Source: Pseudomonadota bacterium (GTDB lineage: Bacteria > Pseudomonadota > Alphaproteobacteria > Ferrovibrionales > Ferrovibrionaceae). Taken from it: DNA of 8,471 nt. The notes beneath the pieces are model-generated. The model did no database searches, was not told the origin of the DNA, and saw only the letters and a program-made list of their open reading frames with translations. Of this stretch, positions 1-5,257 are shown in pieces. The stretch lies in the NCBI GenBank assembly GCA_021793055.1, contig JAJYTL010000126.1, positions 1 to 8,471 on the forward strand, written 5' to 3'. Within the stretch, counting starts at the first letter, position 1; each line of letters opens with the position of its first letter. A program made the translations under genes and the position numbers.

Positions 1-168
1 CAGCGCCAGCCGCGCGCCCGACGCCGGGCTGCGCTGCACGATGGCGACACGCTCCGGATCGCTCGTCACCACCCGGTCGAAATCGTCGAGCAGAAGCCGA
101 TCCGGCCACAGCCCGGCCGCCACCATCTCCTGGCGGCGGCCCGGGGTCAGCATGGTCTGCAAAGGCAT
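1..168 (-). CDS. AMP-forming acyl-CoA ligase, N-terminus only (possibly cyclohexanecarboxylate-CoA ligase-like)
   Basis: The 56 visible codons, starting at the ATG complementary to 166-168, run open off the left edge, so this is only the N-terminus of the protein. The visible peptide has the look of the leader of ANL-superfamily (AMP-binding) acyl-CoA ligases: an RRQEMVAAGLWPDRLLLDDF segment (residues 11-30), then a stretch ending in DPERVAIV that matches the usual 'xPdkvAvv' first strand. From memory this leader is typical of the cyclohexanecarboxylate-CoA ligase (AliA) type. Such enzymes make acyl-CoA from a carboxylic acid, ATP and CoA in the cytoplasm. The ATP-binding and adenylation motifs lie outside the window, so the family call rests on a short stretch and the substrate is inferred from the BadH-like gene just upstream. 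An AGGAG seven bases before the ATG supports the start. Confidence 0.6.
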   Translation of the reverse strand, partial: MPLQTMLTPGRRQEMVAAGLWPDRLLLDDFDRVVTSDPERVAIVQRSPASGARLAL

Positions 169-175
169 GAGCGTT

Positions 176-180
176 CTCCT
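176..180 (-). promoter_or_regulatory. Ribosome binding site of the acyl-CoA ligase gene
   Basis: The minus strand reads AGGAG seven bases before the ATG at 168, which fixes that start over the in-frame ATG five codons further in. The site abuts and partly overlaps a perfect 10-base palindrome, CCTCCGGAGG (178-187), so its accessibility could depend on local pairing. That effect is inference. Confidence 0.65.
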
Positions 181-239
181 CCGGAGGGTCCTTTTTTTAT
201 CGTTGCGTTTGCGTCCCTGTCCCTGGCTTGGCCGCGCCC

Positions 240-983
240 TCAGTCCACCATGGTGAGGCCGCCGCTCACGCTCAGCACCTGGCCGGTGCAGAAGTCGGAA
301 CGCGAACTGGCGAAGAACAGGATGCCGTCCGCCACCTCATCGGGCTTGCCGATGCGCCGGAACGGGATGGCGCGGGCCAAGGCCTCCTGCATCCGCTCCG
401 GCTGCGCCCGGAACAACGGCGTGTCGGTCGGGCCGGGACAGATGCAATTCACGTTGATCTGATAGCGCGCCATCTCGCGCGCCAACGACTTGGTGAAGGC
501 GATGACGCCGCCCTTGGCGCCGGCATAAATGGTCTCGCCGGTCGAGCCGACGCGGCCCGCGTCGCTCGCCACGTTGACAATCTTGCCGGCCCGCGCCTCG
601 ATCATGATCTGCAGGAAGGCGCGCGTGAGCTTCACCGGCCCCATGAAGTTGATCGCCACCACGCGATTCCAGAAGTCCGGTGTATTGTCGACGAACGGCT
701 CGATCCGATCCCAGCCCGCGGCATTGACAAGGATGTCGAAACGGCCGCCGGCGGTCGCGGTGGCGGCGAACTTGGCGATCGAGGCGTCGTCGGTGATGTC
801 AAGCGGCACGTAGGTGGCGTCGAAGCCCTGCTCCTTCGCCTCCATTTCGACGTCGGCGCCCTTGGCCTTGTCGATATCGCCGAAAAAGACCTTAGCGCCG
901 GCCTTGCCGAGCGCCATCACCGTCGCCCGGCCAATGCCGGACGCGCCGCCCGAGACCGCGGCGATCTTGCCTTCAAAGCGCAT
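240..983 (-). CDS. badH: BadH-like short-chain dehydrogenase (2-hydroxycyclohexanecarboxyl-CoA dehydrogenase family)
   Basis: This is a 247-residue classical short-chain dehydrogenase/reductase, the usual length for the family. It has the nucleotide-binding glycine motif SGGASGIG (11-18), an acidic residue D36 at the end of the second strand (predicts NAD over NADP), an NAAG variant of the NNAG motif (87-90), and a full catalytic set N112, S140, Y153 and K157. Beyond the general fold, several stretches resemble what I remember of Rhodopseudomonas palustris BadH: AGWD after the NAAG, ASDAGRVGSTGE around the catalytic serine, CPGPTDTPL (182-190) and the C-terminal GQVLSVSGGLTM. BadH oxidises 2-hydroxycyclohexane-1-carboxyl-CoA to the 2-keto thioester before ring opening. 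The open frame extends upstream to 1295, but AAGGAG seven bases before the ATG at 983 and the MRFEGK beginning typical of the fold fix the start. The gene lies 86 bases after the hydratase and 71 bases before the ligase, consistent with one catabolic operon. The SDR assignment is firm; substrate is inferred, and a 3-hydroxyacyl-CoA dehydrogenase acting on another acyl chain is the main alternative. Confidence 0.8.
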   Translation of the reverse strand: MRFEGKIAAVSGGASGIGRATVMALGKAGAKVFFGDIDKAKGADVEMEAKEQGFDATYVPLDITDDASIAKFAATATAGGRFDILVNAAGWDRIEPFVDNTPDFWNRVVAINFMGPVKLTRAFLQIMIEARAGKIVNVASDAGRVGSTGETIYAGAKGGVIAFTKSLAREMARYQINVNCICPGPTDTPLFRAQPERMQEALARAIPFRRIGKPDEVADGILFFASSRSDFCTGQVLSVSGGLTMVD

Positions 984-990
984 ATCGATG

Positions 991-996
991 CTCCTT
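991..996 (-). promoter_or_regulatory. Ribosome binding site of the BadH-like gene
   Basis: AAGGAG on the minus strand, seven bases before the ATG at 983, is a near-consensus Shine-Dalgarno site. It decides the start, because the reading frame stays open for about 100 further codons upstream with no family-like sequence. Confidence 0.8.
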
Positions 997-1069
997 ATGT
1001 TTCCGAATGTTTCCGTCCTGCTTTGCCGCCGTCGCGCCGGACCGGCGGCGCCGGATTCATGGCTCCGGG

Positions 1070-1831
1070 CTAATGGCGATGGCCGGCAAGAAAGGCCGTC
1101 ACCCGCGCCTGCGTATCGGCGACGCCCATCATGGCGCCAACCGCCTTCCGCTCCGCCGCGAAACCATCGACGCCCGGCTTGTACGCCCCCTGAATGCAAG
1201 CTTTGGTCGCCCCTTGCGCCGCCGACGAGGGCTTCGCGAGGCGCGCGACCAGGGCCTGCGCCGCGTCGGCCAAGGCATCCCGCGCCACCGCCCACTGCAC
1301 CATGCCGAATGCCGCCGCCTCCGAGCCCGTCACCACTTCGGCGCCGAGGATGAGCCGGGTCGCGAGGCCGAGTCCGACCAGACGCGAAAGCCGCTGCGTG
1401 CCGCCGGCGCCTGGAATGAGCCCGAGGTTGACCTCCGGTAGGCCGAGCTTCGCCTCCGCCGCCGCGATGCGGAAATCGCAGGCCAGGGTCAGCTCGAAGC
1501 CACCGCCCAAGGCGGCGCCGCCGATCTCGGCGACGGTAATCTGCGGCAGCTCCTCGACGCGGGCGAAAAGCGCCTGCAACTTCTCGACATAGGCGACCAT
1601 CTCGCGCTCGCCATCGGTGCCCTCGAAGCGGGCGCGCACCTCGGCGAGATCGGCACCGGCCGAGAATATCTTCTGCGCGCTGCGGATGTGCAGAAGGCGC
1701 CAGTCAGACGCCGCAGCGAGACGGTCGAGCTCGCGATGGAAGGCGGCGATCCACTCGACGCTCATCGCGTTCACCGGCGCCCGCGCCATGGTCAGGGTCG
1801 CGACCCCGTTCCGATAATCGACGTGAAACAT
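1070..1831 (-). CDS. Enoyl-CoA hydratase/isomerase (crotonase superfamily)
   Basis: This 253-residue protein has the crotonase fold. It carries the oxyanion-hole segment SAGAD (57-61), the glycine loop ALGGGFEL with the first catalytic glutamate E113, and LPEVNLGLIPGAGGTQRL (131-148) with the second catalytic glutamate E133. Having both glutamates at the hydratase spacing of 20 residues predicts addition of water to a 2-enoyl-CoA rather than an isomerase- or hydrolase-only activity. It is not BadI-like, since BadI, a hydrolase, lacks this pattern as I remember it. It heads the catabolic gene set and would supply the hydroxyacyl-CoA for the BadH-like dehydrogenase; in an alicyclic route it would fill the BadK position (cyclohexene-1-carboxyl-CoA hydratase), but this is inference from context. 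A TTG codon at 1834 directly precedes the ATG at 1831, and either could be used with the GAGGAG upstream; I chose the ATG. The gene follows holC by 108 bases, so it may have its own promoter, though I see no convincing one. Confidence 0.85.
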   Translation of the reverse strand: MFHVDYRNGVATLTMARAPVNAMSVEWIAAFHRELDRLAAASDWRLLHIRSAQKIFSAGADLAEVRARFEGTDGEREMVAYVEKLQALFARVEELPQITVAEIGGAALGGGFELTLACDFRIAAAEAKLGLPEVNLGLIPGAGGTQRLSRLVGLGLATRLILGAEVVTGSEAAAFGMVQWAVARDALADAAQALVARLAKPSSAAQGATKACIQGAYKPGVDGFAAERKAVGAMMGVADTQARVTAFLAGHRH

Positions 1832-1840
1832 CAAGCGCGT

Positions 1841-1846
1841 CTCCTC
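1841..1846 (-). promoter_or_regulatory. Ribosome binding site of the enoyl-CoA hydratase gene
   Basis: GAGGAG on the minus strand lies nine bases before the ATG at 1831 and six before the in-frame TTG at 1834. It rules against an earlier TTG start at 1855, which lies upstream of the site itself. Confidence 0.65.
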
Positions 1847-1916
1847 ACTGGTCAAATCGGTTCCCCCGGGTTCTCCAAGGGATCGGCGGGCAAGCGCCGC
1901 GGCGCGACGGTCGTCA

Positions 1917-1937
1917 CGGTCGCGGCCGCGGCGACCG
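1917..1937 (-). terminator. Hairpin just after holC, weak terminator candidate
   Basis: A perfect 7-base-pair inverted repeat (CGGTCGC / GCGACCG) with a 7-base loop begins three bases after the holC stop on the minus strand. No T-rich tail follows, so it does not look like a standard intrinsic terminator. It could be a 3'-end stabilising structure or a chance product of GC-rich sequence. A 12-base palindrome, GCGCCGCGGCGC, follows at 1894-1905. Confidence 0.2.
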
Positions 1938-1939
1938 CG

Positions 1940-2395
1940 TCAGCCCGCGCTCTTCTCCTCCCATTGGCCGCTTTCGCTCTGCTGCCAATAAGTGAGCTTG
2001 TGGCCCGCGGCCTTAGCTGCCTTCCAGCGCTGCCGGGCGGCGGCCAGCGCCGCTGGATCGTTGCCGTCGAAAAGGTCGAGACAGCGCGAAAAGCCTGCAA
2101 CGAATTCGGGCGAGGCGCCGTCGAGCGTGACGAGAACGCCAGCGCCATTGGGGTTTTCCTCAGCATCGGCGAGATAGATCGGTTGTTCGGCCAGGTGACC
2201 GTCGCGCCGCGCGCCGTGCGGCAGAAAACTCTCGCGCCGGTAGGTCCAGAGCAGACTGTCGAGGGCCTCGACCCGCTCCGGCGAACCGGCGAGGACGACG
2301 GCCCTGAGACCGCGGTCCCAGACCTTCTCGAGAAGCGCCGGCAGCGTCTCGTCGACGCCGCGGCGCACTAGATGATAAAAGGCGATATCGGTCAT
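1940..2395 (-). CDS. holC: DNA polymerase III chi subunit
   Basis: This 151-residue protein is close in length to E. coli chi (about 147 residues). It begins MTDIAFYHL, typical of HolC. A central LLWTYRRESFLPHG segment matches the family's 'wtf...sFlPH' region, LDLFDGND (residue 110 onward) lies in the C-terminal half, and the C-terminus has the KLTYWQQ...GQWEEK ending common in alphaproteobacterial HolC. Chi pairs with psi in the clamp-loader complex and contacts single-stranded DNA-binding protein at the replication fork. The gene sits 10 bases after pepA, so the two are almost certainly cotranscribed; pepA-holC adjacency is widespread in proteobacteria. The frame is open back to 2443, overlapping the end of pepA, but the family start is the ATG at 2395. 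Its ribosome site is weak (a GGCGGG-like stretch about a dozen bases upstream), so translation may depend on coupling to pepA. Confidence 0.9.
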   Translation of the reverse strand: MTDIAFYHLVRRGVDETLPALLEKVWDRGLRAVVLAGSPERVEALDSLLWTYRRESFLPHGARRDGHLAEQPIYLADAEENPNGAGVLVTLDGASPEFVAGFSRCLDLFDGNDPAALAAARQRWKAAKAAGHKLTYWQQSESGQWEEKSAG

Positions 2396-2405
2396 CGGCG
2401 CGCGA

Positions 2406-3911
2406 TCACCCGCCGTTCTTGCCCTCGTAATAATCGGCCACAAGGCGGTTCAGAAGGCGCACGCCGAATCCGGTCGCGCCCTTCGGAACCGTCGCCTTGT
2501 CCTTCTTGCTCCAGGCGGTGCCGGCGATGTCGAGATGCGCCCATGGGCAGTCGTTGACGAAGCGCTTCAGGAACTGCGCCGCGGTGATCGAGCCGGCGCC
2601 GCGATCGTTGCTGATGTTCTGGATGTCGGCGATTTGCGAATCCATCAGCTTGTCGTAGCTATCGGACATCGGCAGCCGCCATACCAGCTCGCCTTCAGCC
2701 GTACCGGCGGCGGCAAGCCGCTCGGCAAGCTTGTCGTCATTGGAAAAGAGGCCGGCATATTCGCGGCCGAGCGAGATGATGATCGCGCCGGTGAGGGTCG
2801 CGAGATCGACCATGAATTGCGGCTTGAACCGATCCTGGGTGTACCACAAGGCGTCGGCCAGCACGAGACGGCCCTCGGCGTCGGTGTTGAGGACCTCGAT
2901 GGTCTGGCCGGACAGGGAGCTCACGACGTCGCCCGGGCGCTGCGCCGTGCCGGAGGGCATGTTCTCCACCAAGCCGACGACGCCGATCGCGTTCACCTTG
3001 GCCTTCCGCTTGGCGAGCGCGCGCAGCAGACCGATGACGGTGCCGGCGCCGCCCATATCCCATTTCATCTCCTCCATGCCCTGCGAGGGCTTGAGCGAGA
3101 TGCCGCCGGTGTCGAAACAGACGCCCTTGCCGACGAAGGCGACCGGCGCCGCGTTCTTCTTGCCGCCCTGCCAGTGCATGACCACGAGCTGCGACTCCCG
3201 CGCCGAGCCCTGGCCGACGCCGAGAAGCGCGTTCATGCCGAGCTTGCGCATCTGCGCCTCGCCCAGCACCTCGACCTTGACGCCAAGTTGCGCCAGCTTG
3301 CGGCATTCCTTGGCCAGGCTCTCCGGGTAGATCACGTTGGCGGGCTCGGTCACCAGGTCGCGGGTGAAAAACACCCCTTCGGCGAGCTGCTCAAGTGGCC
3401 GAAAGGCCTGCCGCGCCGCCGCCGTCTCGGCCACCTGGACGGCGACCGAGCGCAGGCTCGGCTTCGCCTCGGGCTTGACCTTGGTGTGGTATTTGTCGAA
3501 GCGGTAGCCGCCGAGGCGCGCGCCGAGCGCGAGATGGGCCGCCATGTCGGCAAGCGGCACTTTCGACCCCGGCACGGCATCGCAGAGGAACGTCACCTCG
3601 GTCTCACCCGAGCTGGCGAGGCGGCGCACCAGGTCGCCGCCCAGGGCCTCGAAGCCGAGAAGGTCCAAATTCGCCGCTTTGCCAAGACCGTAAAGGATGA
3701 GCCGGCTGGCCGAGATATGCGCCGGTGCGAGAATTTCGAGACACTGCCCCTTGGCGCCGGAAAACCGGCTCGCCGAGATTGCCCGGGTGATCACGCCTCG
3801 CGTGGTGCGGTCGAGCTTCTGCGCCGAAGGCAACAGCTGCTTTTGCGCCAGGACGCCGACCACAACAGCGCCGGAAGGCAGGGGCCCGTGATCATGGAAC
3901 GCGATCTTCAT
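2406..3911 (-). CDS. pepA: Leucyl aminopeptidase (peptidase family M17, cytosol aminopeptidase)
   Basis: This 501-residue protein matches the usual size of bacterial PepA. The C-terminal catalytic domain is complete. The M17 signature NTDAEGRL spans 342-349. The two-metal site and active site residues are K262, D267, D285, D344 and E346 (metal ligands), with K274 and R348 catalytic. Every one lies exactly eight residues earlier than its E. coli PepA counterpart, so the site is intact. The less conserved N-terminal domain covers roughly residues 1-165. PepA is a cytoplasmic hexamer that removes N-terminal amino acids, preferring leucine; in E. coli it also binds DNA in Xer recombination and carAB control, which cannot be judged here. 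The ATG at 3911 is preceded closely by GAGGG. The gene is divergent from lptF across 213 bases and is followed by holC after 10 bases. A possible minus-strand -10 (TAAGAT, 3974 to 3969) lies about 60 bases before the start but lacks a good -35 partner. Confidence 0.96.
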   Translation of the reverse strand: MKIAFHDHGPLPSGAVVVGVLAQKQLLPSAQKLDRTTRGVITRAISASRFSGAKGQCLEILAPAHISASRLILYGLGKAANLDLLGFEALGGDLVRRLASSGETEVTFLCDAVPGSKVPLADMAAHLALGARLGGYRFDKYHTKVKPEAKPSLRSVAVQVAETAAARQAFRPLEQLAEGVFFTRDLVTEPANVIYPESLAKECRKLAQLGVKVEVLGEAQMRKLGMNALLGVGQGSARESQLVVMHWQGGKKNAAPVAFVGKGVCFDTGGISLKPSQGMEEMKWDMGGAGTVIGLLRALAKRKAKVNAIGVVGLVENMPSGTAQRPGDVVSSLSGQTIEVLNTDAEGRLVLADALWYTQDRFKPQFMVDLATLTGAIIISLGREYAGLFSNDDKLAERLAAAGTAEGELVWRLPMSDSYDKLMDSQIADIQNISNDRGAGSITAAQFLKRFVNDCPWAHLDIAGTAWSKKDKATVPKGATGFGVRLLNRLVADYYEGKNGG

Positions 3912-4044
3912 CTTTCCCTCATGGGTGGAATAAGGAAGCCGAGAGCGGCACCCGGCGCATGCCCCGGCATCTTACCGTCAAGGGCCGGAAAAGAAAGGTT
4001 GAAACCGCCCGCCGGCGGCCCATCCAGCCAACCCAAGGGAGTCC

Positions 4045-4075
4045 GCCCGAACGGCCGACCAAGCCCGAACGACCG
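4045..4075. repeat. Imperfect 13-base direct repeat upstream of lptF
   Basis: GCCCGAACGGCCG at 4045-4057 and GCCCGAACGACCG at 4063-4075 match at 12 of 13 bases, with an 18-base period. They lie about 35-65 bases upstream of the lptF -10-like hexamer, a sensible place for a regulator site. The sequence is GC-rich enough that chance is possible, and no known operator is recognised. Confidence 0.35.
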
Positions 4076-4109
4076 CAGATCAAGCGCTGGCGTCCGGCAT
4101 CGGCCTCGC

Positions 4110-4115
4110 TATACT
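4110..4115 (+). promoter_or_regulatory. lptF: Candidate -10 element of lptF
   Basis: TATACT matches the sigma-70 consensus TATAAT at five of six positions and stands out in GC-rich surroundings. The -35 position at 17-base spacing is CTGGCG, only three of six matches. Transcription from it would start near 4122, two or three bases before the lptF ATG, giving an essentially leaderless messenger. Confidence 0.4.
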
Positions 4116-4124
4116 CGGCGAGCC

Positions 4125-5246
4125 ATGCCGCTCCCCACTCGCTATATATTGCGCCAGCTGGCTGGCCCAGCCGCGCTTGTCGTTTTCACGCTTACCGGCA
4201 TCGCCTGGCTCACCGAAAGCCTGCGCATTTCCAACCAGATCCTCGCCAATGCCGGCGTCTTCGGCATTTTCCTGCGCATGAGCATCGATCTGCTGCCGCA
4301 GATCCTGAGCCTGGTGCTGCCGAGCGCCGCGTTTATCGCCACGGCTTACGCCTATAGCCGGCTGGTTGCCGATTTCGAGCTGGTGGTCTTGTGGTCATCC
4401 GGCCTCAGCACGCTGGACCTGATCAAACCGGCGCTGATCCTGAGCGGCGGCCTCACGGTCGCCGCCTACGCGCTGGTTCTTTATCTGATGCCGCTGGGTA
4501 GCCGCGCCTTCAACGACCTGCGCTGGGACATCCGCAGCAATCCGGCCTATCTTTCGCTGCAGGAAGGCAAGTTCAACAACGTCGCCCAGGGCTTGACGGT
4601 CTATGTTCGCCAGCGCGACAGCAACGGCGAATTACACGGGATCCTGATCTACGACAGTCGCCGGCCGAATCACATGGTGACCATCATGGCGGAACGCGGC
4701 GTCCTGGTGCGCGCCAAGGACGGGCCGCACGTGGTCATGGTAAACGGCAACCGCCAGGAGATGAACGAGAAGACCCACGAGCTCTCGCTGCTCTATTTCA
4801 AACGCGATATTTTCGATATCGGCGGAAACGCACAGCGGACTGGCGAGCGCTGGCGCAACGATAGCGAGCGCTTCCTCGGCCAACTCCTGTGGCCGGGGGA
4901 TTCGTCCTACGCGCGACAATCCTATTGGAAGTTCGTAGTGGAAGCCCATCGGCGCCTTACGTTGCCGCTGCAAATCCCGGCCCTGGCGCTGATCGCGCTC
5001 GCGGCGGTACTCGGCGGCGAGTTCAATCGCCGCGGCCGCAGCCAGCGCGTCGCCATCGCCGCCATCGCCGCCGCGGTGGAGCAGATGATTTTCGTCGCCG
5101 TCACCCGGATCGCGGTCGAAGTTCACCCGCTGATCGCGCTGCTCTATATCGTCCCCCTCGCCACCGGCTTCGTCGCCCTTCATGTCGCCTTGCGCGGGCC
5201 GAAGGCGCCGCGCCGCTTCCGCACGACCGCAGCGGCGCCCGGATGA
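4125..5246 (+). CDS. lptF: LPS export ABC transporter permease LptF
   Basis: This 373-residue protein belongs to the YjgP/YjgQ (LptF/LptG) family and is of normal length. It starts with the RYILRQL signature (6-12). Three N-terminal membrane segments follow at about 13-32, 55-78 and 100-123, then a soluble periplasmic beta-jellyroll region (about 130-265), then three C-terminal membrane segments at about 282-298, 308-328 and 335-355. The segments LQEGKFN, LTVYVRQRD and ILIYDSRRP fit LptF rather than LptG, as do EAHRRLTLPL at the start of the C-terminal membrane part and GEFNRRG (298-304). In the LptB2FG complex, LptF and LptG form the inner-membrane channel that extracts LPS and passes it to LptC and LptA. 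The start is set by the family N-terminus, although the frame is open far upstream antisense to pepA. Ribosome binding is weak (GGCGAG ending two bases before ATG). It ends 11 bases before lptD, where lptG would normally lie, and a partner permease is not seen here. Confidence 0.95.
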   Translation: MPLPTRYILRQLAGPAALVVFTLTGIAWLTESLRISNQILANAGVFGIFLRMSIDLLPQILSLVLPSAAFIATAYAYSRLVADFELVVLWSSGLSTLDLIKPALILSGGLTVAAYALVLYLMPLGSRAFNDLRWDIRSNPAYLSLQEGKFNNVAQGLTVYVRQRDSNGELHGILIYDSRRPNHMVTIMAERGVLVRAKDGPHVVMVNGNRQEMNEKTHELSLLYFKRDIFDIGGNAQRTGERWRNDSERFLGQLLWPGDSSYARQSYWKFVVEAHRRLTLPLQIPALALIALAAVLGGEFNRRGRSQRVAIAAIAAAVEQMIFVAVTRIAVEVHPLIALLYIVPLATGFVALHVALRGPKAPRRFRTTAAAPG

Positions 5247-5257
5247 TCGCCTAATCC

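Larger units (their letters stand above)
3912..4124. promoter_or_regulatory. Divergent pepA/lptF intergenic control region
   Basis: These 213 bases separate two outward-reading genes, so they must hold both promoters unless transcripts start inside the genes. Visible elements are a TAAGAT -10-like hexamer for pepA (complement of 3969-3974), a 10-base palindrome CCGCCGGCGG (4009-4018), an imperfect 13-base direct repeat (4045-4057 and 4063-4075), and a TATACT -10-like hexamer for lptF (4110-4115). No small gene or RNA is apparent. Confidence 0.5.

Noticed and set aside
1025..1050. GC-rich inverted repeat (CGCCG GAC CGGCG, 1035-1047) between the hydratase and the BadH-like gene as a terminator.
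   Set aside because: The stem is only five base pairs with no T-tail in the gene direction, and such short palindromes are common in DNA of this composition.
228..1073. A 281-codon plus-strand open frame opposite the BadH-like gene.
   Set aside because: It shows no family-like motifs, and the minus strand has an intact SDR with catalytic residues and a strong ribosome site.
2535..4124. The lptF reading frame stays open for 530 codons upstream of its ATG, antisense through pepA, suggesting a 903-residue fusion protein.
   Set aside because: The upstream translation is an Arg/Ala/His-rich product of the complementary strand of GC-rich pepA with no recognisable domain, and the LptF family N-terminus begins at the ATG at 4125.
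4125..5246. An lptF-lptG hybrid formed by recombination between the paralogues, which would explain the missing lptG.
   Set aside because: The C-terminal half keeps LptF-like features (GEFNRRG and the following PLIALLYIVPL) and the length is that of one ordinary LptF. From sequence alone I see no switch to LptG character.
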